A stretch of DNA of 64,000 bases from Sva-07 sp942492715 (lineage in GTDB: Bacteria > Actinomycetota > Acidimicrobiia > Acidimicrobiales > Ilumatobacteraceae), in assembly GCA_942492715.1 (NCBI GenBank), contig CALOFW010000017.1:62001-126000 (forward strand), given 5' to 3'. The notes under the pieces are model-generated. The model was not told where the DNA came from. It was given only the letters and a program-made list of their open reading frames with translations, and did not search any database. The position numbers and the translations under genes are program-made. Shown here piece by piece: positions 7,826 through 15,928 of the stretch. Positions within the stretch are counted from its first letter, which is position 1. Every line of letters starts with the position of its first letter.

Positions 7826-8695
7826 TCAGTCGGCCACGAGCTGTGCGAGGAGGTTGCGGCCCATGCGCTCGAAGCGGGGAGCGTCGACGGAGTGCAACAG
7901 GTACAGGAGCGCGAAGTGCAGCCCCCAGGCCTGGGCCCGTTGCCACGTCGCTTCGTCGACGCCGCCCAGCGCGGAGCGGAACACCGCTCGGGTCCGGTCG
8001 TCGAAGAGCATCCACCCGATCGCCAGGTCGACCGCGGGGTCCCCCGCGCCGATGTCGCCGAAATCGATCACGGCGCTGATCGAGCCGTCCCGCAACAGGA
8101 CGTTGGCCGTGTGGAGGTCGCCGTGCAGCCACTGCGGCTCGCCGCTCCATTCCTCGGCCGCGGCCAGTTCGTCCCAGCGAGCGAGCACGGCCGACGCATC
8201 GATGTGGGTCCCGAGCGCCGCGACGTTGCCGACGAATCGGTCACCGAGTGCAGCGATCGGGCCACCGCGCAGCGCAGCGTTCACCGGAAGGTCGACCGGC
8301 GCGGGCGTGTGCAGCGCGGTGAGGAACCGACCCAACTGCTGTGCCACGACACGACCGACCGGCGCCACGTCGGCTGCCAGTTCGCCGTCGAACCACGGGC
8401 AGACGCTCCAGTGCCACGGGTAGAAGTCGGTCGGCACCCCACGGCGAAGGGGCACCGGCACCGGCAGCGGGAGCCGGAGCGCCAGCTCGGGGAGCCATCG
8501 CTGCTCGTTCGTCACGAGTGCGGCGGCAGCCTGCCGGCGCGGGACCCGAACCGACAGATCTCCACCGAGGCGGAGGATCACGTTGTCCCATCCGTTCGCG
8601 ACGACCACGAGCGGGAGATCGGCGAGGTCGGGATGCTGTTCGACCAGCAGGTCCCGAACGAGGTCCTCGGTGACGTCGACCTCGGCGGCGGGCAT
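7826..8695 (-). CDS. aminoglycoside phosphotransferase-family kinase
   Basis: The 289-residue product has the APH-type kinase core: a catalytic loop WLHGDLHTANVLL (about 189-201, with HGD...N), and the metal-binding VIDFGDIGAGDPAVDLA (about 209-225). Close homologues act on small alcohols or macrolides, or are unknown, so resistance should not be assumed. The start chosen is ATG 8695; a GTG five codons upstream is also possible. It is 20 bases behind the DEAD-box helicase on the same strand, so the two may be co-transcribed. Confidence 0.85.
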   Translation of the reverse strand: MPAAEVDVTEDLVRDLLVEQHPDLADLPLVVVANGWDNVILRLGGDLSVRVPRRQAAAALVTNEQRWLPELALRLPLPVPVPLRRGVPTDFYPWHWSVCPWFDGELAADVAPVGRVVAQQLGRFLTALHTPAPVDLPVNAALRGGPIAALGDRFVGNVAALGTHIDASAVLARWDELAAAEEWSGEPQWLHGDLHTANVLLRDGSISAVIDFGDIGAGDPAVDLAIGWMLFDDRTRAVFRSALGGVDEATWQRAQAWGLHFALLYLLHSVDAPRFERMGRNLLAQLVAD

Positions 8696-8715
8696 GTTCT
8701 GCGCCGCCACGACGC

Positions 8716-10005
8716 CTACTCGAGTTCGAACTCGGGAAGGTGCAGCAACCGCGAGTCGTTCGAGAACACCTCGATCGGCTTCTCGCTCGGCAGACGCATG
8801 CCACGTTGGAGGATGCGCATCTGCGTGTGCTGGTTGTACTCGACGAGCGTGATGGCCCAACCATCGCGCCCGGCACGTGCCGTGCGACCGGATCGGTGCA
8901 GATAGTCCTTGACGTCCTTGGCCGGCTCGTAGTGGATCACCGCGCCGATGTCGTCGATGTCGATGCCACGCGCCGCCACATCGGTGGCGACCAGCACCGA
9001 GAGCTTCCCCTCCGCGAACTTGCGCAGCACGCGCTCGCGCGCGCTCTGCTGCATGTCGCCGTGGAGCGGTGACGCATCGACGCCGAGTTCGTCGAGATTG
9101 CGGGCGACGCGGTCACACATGCGTTTGGTCTGGCAGAACACGAGGAGCTTGGGGATCGACTTGCCGATCGAACCGATGACCTTGTCCTTGTCCATGTGGT
9201 GCACGGCGAGGAACAGGTGGTGCATCGTGCCGACGGTGTCGGTGGCCTCGTCGATCGCCACCGTGACCGGGGCGGTCTGGTAGTGGCGGATCAGGTGGCC
9301 GACGTCGCCGTCGAGCGTCGCCGAGAAGAGCATCGTCTGGTTGCGGCTGCCACAGTGACGCAGGATCCACTCGACCTGCGGGGTGAAGCCGTCGTCGGCC
9401 ATGCGATCGGCCTCATCGAGCGTGACGATCTGCATGTCGTCGAGCGACACTTCGTTCGACTTGATGAGATCGATCAGGCGCAGCGGCGTCGCGATGACGA
9501 TCTCGACGCCTTTGGCCAGTTCGTCGACCTGATGGTGCCGCGAGGCACCGCCGTAGACGGGAAGCACCCGCATGCCGGCGTGATGGGCCACCGGTTCGAG
9601 CACCTCGGCGACCTGGACCGCGAGCTCACGGGTGGGCACGAGCACGAGTCCGAGCGGGCGCGACGGTGCAGCCTTGTCGGTGATCCGGGCGAGCATCGGC
9701 ACCCCGAACGCGAGCGTCTTGCCCGAGCCCGTCTTCGCCCGGCCGCACACGTCCTTGCCGGTGATCGCGACCGGGATCGCCTCGGTCTGGATGTTGAACG
9801 GCTGGGCAAACCCGCAGGCGGCCAGTCCGTCGTCGATCCGGGCGGGAACGCCGAGGTCGAAGAACCCGGTCGGGGCTTCCACCGGAGGCAGTGCGTTGAC
9901 CGACGTGAGGTTGGAAGTGTTGATGTGACCACCGTCGTACGGCTGGTCGGAAGGGCGAGATCGCCGGCGACGGGGCGCTCCGCGTCGCGTTGTTGATTCA
10001 GTCAT
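8716..10005 (-). CDS. DEAD-box ATP-dependent RNA helicase
   Basis: The 429-residue product carries all superfamily 2 motifs: Q motif region FNIQTEAIP, motif I AKTGSGKT (about 89-96), Ia PTRELA, Ib TPLRLIDL (a variant of TPGR), II DEAD in TLDEADRM, III SAT, and V-VI RGIDIDD...HRSGRTARAG. An N-terminal basic stretch (RRGAPRRRRSR) and the short C-terminus suggest a RhlE/RhlB-like remodeller of structured RNA or ribosome precursors. The start is ATG 10005; an upstream in-frame ATG at 10053 would overlap the leuA leader promoter. Confidence 0.92.
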   Translation of the reverse strand: MTESTTRRGAPRRRRSRPSDQPYDGGHINTSNLTSVNALPPVEAPTGFFDLGVPARIDDGLAACGFAQPFNIQTEAIPVAITGKDVCGRAKTGSGKTLAFGVPMLARITDKAAPSRPLGLVLVPTRELAVQVAEVLEPVAHHAGMRVLPVYGGASRHHQVDELAKGVEIVIATPLRLIDLIKSNEVSLDDMQIVTLDEADRMADDGFTPQVEWILRHCGSRNQTMLFSATLDGDVGHLIRHYQTAPVTVAIDEATDTVGTMHHLFLAVHHMDKDKVIGSIGKSIPKLLVFCQTKRMCDRVARNLDELGVDASPLHGDMQQSARERVLRKFAEGKLSVLVATDVAARGIDIDDIGAVIHYEPAKDVKDYLHRSGRTARAGRDGWAITLVEYNQHTQMRILQRGMRLPSEKPIEVFSNDSRLLHLPEFELE

Positions 10006-10063
10006 GTTGTGGTCCCAGCGTACCGGCGAGGTCGCGGCGAGCGCGAGATGCACTCCGGCGTGC

Positions 10064-10069
10064 TAGTCT
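10064..10069 (+). promoter_or_regulatory. candidate -10 box of the leuA leader transcript
   Basis: TAGTCT ends eight bases before the leader-peptide ATG at 10078. A leaderless start here would put the first codon of the leader peptide at or near the transcript 5' end. No clear -35 is visible. Confidence 0.5.
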
Positions 10070-10077
10070 TGACGCCG

Positions 10078-10110
10078 ATGTTGCGCAGCGACCTCCTTCT
10101 GCTTCTGTAG
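10078..10110 (+). CDS. leuL: leucine leader peptide of leuA attenuator
   Basis: The mini-gene encodes MLRSDLLLLL followed by TAG. Six of ten residues are leucine, with five consecutive Leu codons (CTC CTT CTG CTT CTG) just before the stop, and it lies about 170 bases upstream of leuA. Stalling on these codons when charged leucyl-tRNA is scarce would be the leucine sensor in classic transcription attenuation. It is too short for routine gene finding. Confidence 0.85.
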   Translation: MLRSDLLLLL

Positions 10111-10138
10111 GGCGAGCGCCACATACCCGCGTTCGCCC
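10110..10138 (+). promoter_or_regulatory. leader pause/anti-termination hairpin region
   Basis: Right after the leader stop, GGGCGA (10110-10115) pairs with TCGCCC (10133-10138), extendable past one mismatch. This is where the early hairpin of an attenuator is expected. Ribosome stalling at 10093-10107 would disturb it and allow alternative pairing with the downstream C-rich arm. The exact alternative structures need folding. Confidence 0.55.
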
Positions 10139-10140
10139 GC

Positions 10141-10177
10141 ACCCCCCGCCCCACCGGCCGGGGGGTTCTTGCTTTTT
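10141..10177 (+). terminator. attenuator terminator ahead of leuA
   Basis: ACCCCCC (10141-10147) pairs with GGGGGGT (10160-10166) around a 12-base GC-rich loop, followed by TTCTTGCTTTTT (10166-10177). This is a canonical intrinsic terminator and the only one with a clear T tract that I noticed in the window. It ends about 100 bases before the leuA start, as expected for regulated read-through. Confidence 0.85.
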
Positions 10178-10276
10178 CCGGCCAGATCCCTTCCCGTCCG
10201 CCGACACGACACCGACACCCGACACCCGCCACCCGAACCCGCCACCCGAACCGACACCAGTCACCAGGAGAACCCG

Positions 10277-12010
10277 ATGCCTCCCCAGAACGTCACCCCG
10301 ACGAAGATGCCCTTCGAGAAGTACACACCGTTCGTCCCCGTCGTGCTCACCGACCGTACGTGGCCGAACGTCACGATCGACCGGGCACCGCGGTGGTGTT
10401 CGGTCGACCTGCGCGACGGCAATCAGGCGCTGATCGACCCGATGGACCCCACCCGCAAGATGCGGATGTTCGAGGAACTCGTGGCGATGGGTTTCAAGGA
10501 GATCGAGGTCGGATTCCCGTCGGCGAGCCAGCCCGACTTCGACTTCGTGCGCCAGTTGATCGAGGAGGACAGGATCCCCGACGACGTGACGATCCAGGTG
10601 CTGGTGCAGTGCCGCCAGGAACTGATCGAGCGCACCTACGAGTGCCTGCAGGGAGCGCCCCGGGCGATCGTCCACTTCTACAACTCGACCAACCCACTGC
10701 AGCGCGAGGTGGTGTTCGGGCTCGACAAGGAGGGGATCATCGACGTTGCGGTCAACGGAGCGAAGCTGTGCCGCAAGCTCGAGCACGCAGCGGGCGACAC
10801 GAAGATCCGCTACGAGTACTCGCCGGAGAGCTTCACGCTGACCGAGCCGGAGTTCGCCATCGAGGTGTGCGAAGCGGTGATGGACGTGGTGGAGCCGACG
10901 CCCGACAACCCGATCGTGCTCAACCTGCCGGCGACGGTCGAGTGCTACTCCCCCAACGTGTACGGCGACGTGATCGAGTGGTTCGGCCGCACGATCAAGC
11001 AGCGCGACTCGGTGATCATCTCGCTGCACCCGCACAACGACCGGGGGTGCGCAGTCGCGGCCGCCGAGTTCGGCGTGATGGCCGGCGCCGATCGCGTCGA
11101 GGGCACGCTGTTCGGCAACGGCGAGCGCACCGGCAACGTCGACATCGTGACGCTGGCGATGAACCTCTTCATGAACGGCGTCGACCCCGAGTTGGACATC
11201 TCCGACATCGACAAGCTGCGCCGCACCGCCGAATACTGCAACCGTCTGCCGGTGCATCCCCGCCACCCGTACGCGGGCGACCTGGTCTACACCGCGTTCT
11301 CCGGCAGCCACCAGGACGCGATCAAGAAGGGGTTCGAAGCCCTCGACGCCAAGCGCGACGACACCGGCGAGTATCCGCAGTGGGGGGTCCCGTACCTGCC
11401 GATCGACCCGGCGCACGTCGGCCGGTCGTACGAAGCGGTCATCCGGGTGAACAGCCAGTCGGGCAAGGGCGGCGTGGCCTACGTGATGAAGGCCGAACAC
11501 GGCTTCGACCTGCCGCGTCGGCTCCAGATCGAGTTCTCGCGGACGATCCAACACATCACCGAGGACTCGGGCACCGAGATCGGCCCCGGTGTGATGTGGG
11601 ACGCCTTCCAGGCCGAGTACATCCCGAGCGAACCGCGGTTCCGCCTTCGGAGCCACGAGCTCCACACGCGCACGGAGGACGACGCCGGGCGCCGCAGCGG
11701 GACGACCACGATCCAGGCACAGCTCGACGTCGACGGCAACGCGCACTCGATCCGCGGCGAGGGCGACGGGCCGGTCGAGGCGTTCGTCGCAGCGCTCGTT
11801 GCCGAGTTCGGTGACCGGGTCGGCGGTTCGTTCGACGTCCTCGACTACGCCGAGCACGCGATCGGCAAGGGCGCCAACGCGCAGGCGGCTGCCTACGTCG
11901 AGACCGTCAGTGGCACGAACGCCGTGAAGTGGGGCCTCGGCACCGACCCGAACATCACGACGGCGTCGCTGCGTGCCGTTCTCGGAGCGTTCGAACGCCA
12001 CGTCGCCTGA
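10277..12010 (+). CDS. leuA: 2-isopropylmalate synthase
   Basis: LeuA condenses acetyl-CoA with 2-ketoisovalerate, the committed step of leucine synthesis. The 577-residue product is of the long actinobacterial/LeuA2 type. A TIM-barrel catalytic domain (about 30-310) has SVDLRDGNQAL, IEVGFPSASQPDFDF and the metal ligands HPHNDRG; a linker follows, then a C-terminal regulatory domain (about 430-577) that normally binds leucine for feedback inhibition. The start is ATG 10277 with AGGAG upstream. The 90 bases between the attenuator and this start are rich in CCGACACC-type motifs and poor in G, so probably unstructured. Confidence 0.97.
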   Translation: MPPQNVTPTKMPFEKYTPFVPVVLTDRTWPNVTIDRAPRWCSVDLRDGNQALIDPMDPTRKMRMFEELVAMGFKEIEVGFPSASQPDFDFVRQLIEEDRIPDDVTIQVLVQCRQELIERTYECLQGAPRAIVHFYNSTNPLQREVVFGLDKEGIIDVAVNGAKLCRKLEHAAGDTKIRYEYSPESFTLTEPEFAIEVCEAVMDVVEPTPDNPIVLNLPATVECYSPNVYGDVIEWFGRTIKQRDSVIISLHPHNDRGCAVAAAEFGVMAGADRVEGTLFGNGERTGNVDIVTLAMNLFMNGVDPELDISDIDKLRRTAEYCNRLPVHPRHPYAGDLVYTAFSGSHQDAIKKGFEALDAKRDDTGEYPQWGVPYLPIDPAHVGRSYEAVIRVNSQSGKGGVAYVMKAEHGFDLPRRLQIEFSRTIQHITEDSGTEIGPGVMWDAFQAEYIPSEPRFRLRSHELHTRTEDDAGRRSGTTTIQAQLDVDGNAHSIRGEGDGPVEAFVAALVAEFGDRVGGSFDVLDYAEHAIGKGANAQAAAYVETVSGTNAVKWGLGTDPNITTASLRAVLGAFERHVA

Positions 12011-12063
12011 GTGTTGCCGCCCTGAGCGCCCGCATGGTCTGACCCGGCTCCGGTCGGTCGCAC

Positions 12064-12069
12064 TACAGT
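12064..12069 (+). promoter_or_regulatory. candidate leaderless -10 box
   Basis: TACAGT ends seven bases before the ATG at 12077 of the sunset-domain gene. Confidence 0.45.
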
Positions 12070-12076
12070 TCGTGCG

Positions 12077-12433
12077 ATGTCCGTGCTGCGCCGACTCGTG
12101 CTCATGGCGGCGATCGCCGCGACAACCGCAGCGGTCGTCGCCTGGTGGAGGCAACGCGCCGAGGACGACCTGTCGATGGATCCGCCGTCGTGGCCGGCGT
12201 TCACCCCTCCGACGACCGAGCCGACTCCGGTCGACAACGGCGCGGCGATGTCGAGCTGGGTGATCGCGACCGACGACGGCACGGCCCCCGACGGCTACCC
12301 GATCAAGGTCAAGGTGTCGTCGGGGATCTTCCACCTGCCGGGCGGCCGCTTCTACGATCGAACGAATCCTGACCGCTGGTACGCCACTGCCGAGGCGGCC
12401 CTCGCTGACGGCTACCGTCAGTCGAAGACCTGA
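12077..12433 (+). CDS. small anchored protein with C-terminal sunset domain
   Basis: The 118-residue protein has an N-terminal hydrophobic anchor (about 5-25, LVLMAAIAATTAAVVAWW) and a Pro/Thr-rich linker. Its C-terminal motif YPIKVKVSSGIFHLPGGRFY...TNPDRWYATAEAALADGYR matches the sunset domain found at the C-termini of actinobacterial membrane-associated proteins such as ArfC-like ones. The function of the domain is unclear. It is followed by a ferredoxin and pyrF in the same direction. Confidence 0.75.
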   Translation: MSVLRRLVLMAAIAATTAAVVAWWRQRAEDDLSMDPPSWPAFTPPTTEPTPVDNGAAMSSWVIATDDGTAPDGYPIKVKVSSGIFHLPGGRFYDRTNPDRWYATAEAALADGYRQSKT

Positions 12434-12475
12434 CACGGTCGGAACACCAGCCGAACGAGAACGAAGGGGAACCAC

Positions 12476-12667
12476 ATGAAGGTGAGCGTCGACTTCGACG
12501 TGTGCGCATCCACCGGGGCCTGCATGCAGGTCTGTCCCGAGGTGTTCGAGGTGCGCAGCGACGGCTACCTCTACATCCTCCAGGAGCACCCGGGTCCCGA
12601 CGTGGCCGACAAGGTCCGAGAGGCCGCTGATCTCTGCCCCACCGCGGCGATCACGGTCGAAGACTGA
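12476..12667 (+). CDS. [3Fe-4S]-type ferredoxin
   Basis: The 63-residue ferredoxin has cysteines at about 9, 15 and 19 (VCASTGACMQVCPEVF) and 54 (LCPTAAI). The spacing is that of the small 3Fe-4S ferredoxins that donate electrons to cytochrome P450s and other oxygenases in actinobacteria. A residue that would complete a 4Fe-4S cluster is absent. No P450 is adjacent, so its partner is unknown. A GAAGGGGAA ribosome binding site precedes ATG 12476; it ends five bases before pyrF, suggesting co-translation. Confidence 0.9.
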   Translation: MKVSVDFDVCASTGACMQVCPEVFEVRSDGYLYILQEHPGPDVADKVREAADLCPTAAITVED

Positions 12668-12672
12668 CCCGG

Positions 12673-13482
12673 GTGGGGTTCCACGCCCAGCTCGATCGAT
12701 CCTGGTCGACCTCGCGTTCGATGCTCTGCGTCGGGCTCGACCCCGACCCGACGAGGATGCCGCTGCCGCTCGACGGCGTCCACGGCGCGACGGAGACGTT
12801 CTGCCGGGCCATCATCGACGCCACCGCCGACCTGGTCTGCGCGTTCAAGCCGCAGATCGCATACTTCGCGAGCCAGGGCGCCGAGGGTGCCCTGGAACGC
12901 ATCTGCGCGTACGTCCGCGAGACGTATCCCGAGGTGACGCTGATCCTCGATGCCAAACGCGGTGACATCGGCTCGACCGCGGAGCACTACGCCGAAGAGG
13001 CGTTCGGCCGCTACGGCGCCCACGCGGTCACCGTCAATCCGTATCTCGGCACCGACTCGGTGGCGCCGTACTTCGAGTACGGCGGCGGCGTCATCGCCCT
13101 GTGCCGTACGAGCAATCCCGGCGGCGACGATCTGCAGTCGCTGATGGCCGAGGGTCGCCCCGTCTATGCACACGTCGCCCGACTCGTGGCCGACGACTGG
13201 TCGACCCGCGGTGACTGCGGCCTCGTGGTCGGAGCGACCCATCCACAGGAACTCGCCGAGGTCCGAGCGATCGCGCCGAGCATCCCGCTGCTCGTGCCCG
13301 GCGTCGGCGCGCAAGGTGGCGATGCGGCCACGGTCGTCGAGCACGGCGCCGACGCGACCGGTCGGGGTCTGATCGTCAACTCGTCACGAGCGATCCTCTA
13401 CGCCGGCGGTGGCGCCGACTTCGCCGAGGCCGCCCGAGCCGAGGCCGAGCGCACCGCCGCCTCCCTCCGCCTGCCCTCCTGA
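12673..13482 (+). CDS. pyrF: orotidine 5'-phosphate decarboxylase
   Basis: PyrF converts OMP to UMP, the last step of de novo pyrimidine synthesis. The 269-residue product is the longer type-2 form found in actinobacteria. It has the catalytic LILDAKRGDIGSTAEHYAEEAF (D93, K95, D98) and the phosphate-binding VPGVGAQGGD and RGLIVNSSRAI regions. The start is a GTG at 12673, five bases after the ferredoxin stop. It is convergent with serA and isolated from other pyr genes. Confidence 0.95.
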   Translation: MGFHAQLDRSWSTSRSMLCVGLDPDPTRMPLPLDGVHGATETFCRAIIDATADLVCAFKPQIAYFASQGAEGALERICAYVRETYPEVTLILDAKRGDIGSTAEHYAEEAFGRYGAHAVTVNPYLGTDSVAPYFEYGGGVIALCRTSNPGGDDLQSLMAEGRPVYAHVARLVADDWSTRGDCGLVVGATHPQELAEVRAIAPSIPLLVPGVGAQGGDAATVVEHGADATGRGLIVNSSRAILYAGGGADFAEAARAEAERTAASLRLPS

Positions 13483-13507
13483 TCCCCCACGAACCAGGCA
13501 CTTTTCG

Positions 13508-13521
13508 GCGTTCGGGAACGC
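13508..13521. terminator. possible hairpin between convergent pyrF and serA
   Basis: GCGTTC-GG-GAACGC is a perfect 6-bp inverted repeat in the 46-base convergent gap. It has no T run on the correct side for either gene, so terminator function is uncertain. Confidence 0.3.
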
Positions 13522-13528
13522 GGTCGGG

Positions 13529-15094
13529 TCAGGCGGAGAGGCTGGTGACCTGGAGAACTCCGGGAGCGGCGCGCAGCTGATCGAGCACGTCGCCGGGAAC
13601 CGGAGCGCTCGGAGCGATCAGCATCACAGCGGTGTCGGAGCCGTTGACCCGGCTGACGTCCATGTCGGAGATGTTGACGCCGGCGTTGCCGAGCAGTGTG
13701 CCGACGGTGCCGATCACGCCGGGACGATCGTCGTTCTCGATCACGACCATGTTGTCGACCGGCGGAACGTCGAACGGCGTGTCGTCGATGTTGACGATCC
13801 GCTGCGCACCCTTCGCGCCCGCCAGCGTGCCGCTGATCGAGTGGCCGCCGCCGCGCAGCGTCAGGAGATTGACGTAGTCGGCCGAACTCGACGAGCTCAC
13901 GTCACGCACCTCGACGCCGTGCTGGGCCGCCAGCTGCGGCGCATTGACGTATGTGACCGCCTCGTCGGAGATCGCCCCGAAGAAGCCCTTCAGCACCGCC
14001 AGCTCCAGGATCCGTGTGTCGTAGCCCGCGATCTCACCCTCGGTGCAGATCTCGAGCTCCTTGGGCAACGTGCCGACGAGCGACACGAACAGCCCGCCGA
14101 GACGCTCGGCGAGCGGCAGGTACGGCCGGATCGTCTCGCTCGCCTCCGCCGCGTTGACGTTGACGGCGAACGGCACGAACTCGCCCGCCAGGGCCAGTTC
14201 GACCATCGACGCGATCGTGTCACCGGCCTTGTCCTGTGCCTCTCGGGTGCTCGCGCCCAGGTGCGGCGTGACGATCACCGAATCGATCTCGAAGAGCGGG
14301 GACTCGGTCATCGGCTCGGTGGAGAACACGTCGAGCGCGGCCCCGGCGATGATGCCTTCGCGCAGGCACTCAGCGAGATCGCCCTCGTGCACGATGCCGC
14401 CGCGGGCGACGTTGACCACGCGCAGGCTCGGTTTCGCCTTGAGCAACAGGTCGCGGTTGATCAGGCCGACGGTCTCCGGAGTCTTGGGCAGGTGCACCGT
14501 GAGGAAGTCGGATTCGCTGACCACCTGGTCGAGACCCATCAGCTCGACGCCCATCTTCTTCGCTCGGTCGTCGGACACGAACGGGTCGTATGCCACGAGG
14601 CGCATTCCGAAGCCCTTCGCCCGATCGGCGACGAGCTTGCCGATGCGACCGAGCCCGACGATGCCGAGCGTCTTGTCGCAGAGTTCGACACCCTCCCACC
14701 GGCTCCGTTCCCAGCGACCCTGCACGAGCGCCGCGTGCGCCTGTGGAACGTTGCGTGCCGATGCCATCAGCAGCGCCATCGTGTGCTCTGCGGCGGAGAC
14801 GATGTTGCTCTGCGGCGCGTTGACCACCATGACGCCACGCTTGGTGGCCGAGTCGACATCGACGTTGTCGAGACCGATGCCGGCGCGTCCCACGACCATC
14901 AGGTCGGAGCCGGCGGCGAGCACGGCGTCGGTGACGTCGGTCGCCGACCGGATGATCAGCGCCCGGACCCCGGGCACCGCGTCGAGCAGCTGCTCGGCGG
15001 ACAGGCCGAGCTGCACATCGACCTCGTGCCCGGCGGTCCGGAGGCGGTCGAGCCCTCCCTCGGCGATCTCTTCGGTGACCAGGATGCGAGCCAT
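13529..15094 (-). CDS. serA: D-3-phosphoglycerate dehydrogenase
   Basis: SerA oxidises 3-phosphoglycerate to 3-phosphohydroxypyruvate, entering serine synthesis. The 521-residue product is the long form: catalytic and NAD domains (about 1-315, with VGLGRIGKLVADRAKGFGM and the catalytic TPHLGAST), an allosteric-substrate-binding domain (about 316-445), and a C-terminal ACT domain beginning NMVVIENDDRPGVIGTVG, which binds serine in related enzymes. The start is the ATG at 15094 (MARILVTEE); an ATG three codons upstream is possible. Confidence 0.96.
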   Translation of the reverse strand: MARILVTEEIAEGGLDRLRTAGHEVDVQLGLSAEQLLDAVPGVRALIIRSATDVTDAVLAAGSDLMVVGRAGIGLDNVDVDSATKRGVMVVNAPQSNIVSAAEHTMALLMASARNVPQAHAALVQGRWERSRWEGVELCDKTLGIVGLGRIGKLVADRAKGFGMRLVAYDPFVSDDRAKKMGVELMGLDQVVSESDFLTVHLPKTPETVGLINRDLLLKAKPSLRVVNVARGGIVHEGDLAECLREGIIAGAALDVFSTEPMTESPLFEIDSVIVTPHLGASTREAQDKAGDTIASMVELALAGEFVPFAVNVNAAEASETIRPYLPLAERLGGLFVSLVGTLPKELEICTEGEIAGYDTRILELAVLKGFFGAISDEAVTYVNAPQLAAQHGVEVRDVSSSSSADYVNLLTLRGGGHSISGTLAGAKGAQRIVNIDDTPFDVPPVDNMVVIENDDRPGVIGTVGTLLGNAGVNISDMDVSRVNGSDTAVMLIAPSAPVPGDVLDQLRAAPGVLQVTSLSA

Positions 15095-15163
15095 GGGGAT
15101 CATGCCTATCTGATCGGACGGTCGAGTTCCACGAGGTTTGACGAACCGTTCAGGCGTGGCGGG

Positions 15164-15169
15164 TACGTT
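15164..15169 (+). promoter_or_regulatory. candidate -10 box for the acetyltransferase-racemase operon
   Basis: TACGTT ends seven bases before a GTG at 15177, not before the operon's first gene at 15221. The GTG opens a 15-codon reading frame that ends at the acetyltransferase start. Confidence 0.4.
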
Positions 15170-15176
15170 CTGCGTC

Positions 15177-15224
15177 GTGGGCATCGATCACCCGGCAACG
15201 GTCGACACCGGACCTGCGACATGA
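15177..15224 (+). CDS. possible upstream short peptide overlapping the GNAT start
   Basis: A GTG seven bases after a TANNNT hexamer opens a frame encoding MGIDHPATVDTGPAT. It ends with a TGA that overlaps the ATG of the next gene (ATGA). If the transcript is leaderless, translation of this peptide would couple to the downstream gene. This rests on position only and may be chance. Confidence 0.3.
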   Translation: MGIDHPATVDTGPAT

Positions 15225-15928
15225 GCCACGTCCGCATCCTCGTCGGCACGGACGACCTGACGGTCGCGAACGACGTGCTCCGGCGTGTCTGGGGCACCGA
15301 GATGCCGCTGGCGCCGCTGGAGTTCCTGGTCGCCATGTCGCACACGGGTGGGTACGTCGCCGGCGCGTTCGACGGCGACGAGATGGTCGGCGCGTCGCTC
15401 GGCCTCCTGGCGGTGCACCGGGGCCGACCGGCGCTGCACAGCCACGTCACCGGGCTCCTGCCTGTTGCGCGAGGAACCGGGCTCGGCCGTGCGATCAAGC
15501 TGCACCAACGCGCCTGGGCGATCGAACGTGGCCTCGGGTCCATCACGTGGACCTTCGACCCGCTCGTGCGCCGCAACGCCTGGTTCAACCTCGCCGTGCT
15601 CGGGGCCCGCGCCGACGCATACCTGCCGTCGTTCTACGGGGCGATGACCGATGCCATCAATGCCGGCGACGAGTCCGATCGTCTGTACGTGTCCTGGGAC
15701 CTCTCGGACGAGGTGCCCTCGACCCCCCGCGACGGCAGCACGCATCCGGATCCGATCGCGCTGGTGCCGACGCCCGAGGACGTCGTCGCCCTCCGCCGGA
15801 GCGATCCCCTCGCGGTCGCGACCTGGCGGCGAGCGACCCGCCGCGCCCTCGTGAGCGCCTTCGACGCCGGCCACTCGATCGTCGGATTCACCCGAGACGG
15901 CAACTACGTGATCGGATCGGCACCATGA
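15221..15928 (+). CDS. GNAT-superfamily protein (COG3375-like), racemase partner
   Basis: The 235-residue product is an atypical GNAT-fold protein of the type called predicted GNAT superfamily acetyltransferase (COG3375). Visible blocks are HSHVTGLLPVARGTGLGRAIKLHQRAWA (acetyl-CoA-binding region, about 75-100) and WTFDPLVRRNAWFNLAVLGA (about 110-130). The family is regularly found beside enolase-superfamily N-acylamino acid racemases, and here it overlaps one by four bases (ATGA). I infer acylation of an amino acid that the partner then racemises. There is no clear Shine-Dalgarno. Confidence 0.82.
   Translation: MSHVRILVGTDDLTVANDVLRRVWGTEMPLAPLEFLVAMSHTGGYVAGAFDGDEMVGASLGLLAVHRGRPALHSHVTGLLPVARGTGLGRAIKLHQRAWAIERGLGSITWTFDPLVRRNAWFNLAVLGARADAYLPSFYGAMTDAINAGDESDRLYVSWDLSDEVPSTPRDGSTHPDPIALVPTPEDVVALRRSDPLAVATWRRATRRALVSAFDAGHSIVGFTRDGNYVIGSAP

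Noticed and set aside
7826..8695. Antibiotic-resistance call for the APH-family protein
   Set aside because: The fold is shared by many kinases of ordinary metabolites, and nothing in the context suggests resistance or transfer.
9998..12589. 863-codon minus-strand frame opposite leuA
   Set aside because: It overlaps leuA, its attenuator and two more real genes; the composition is that of an antisense shadow.
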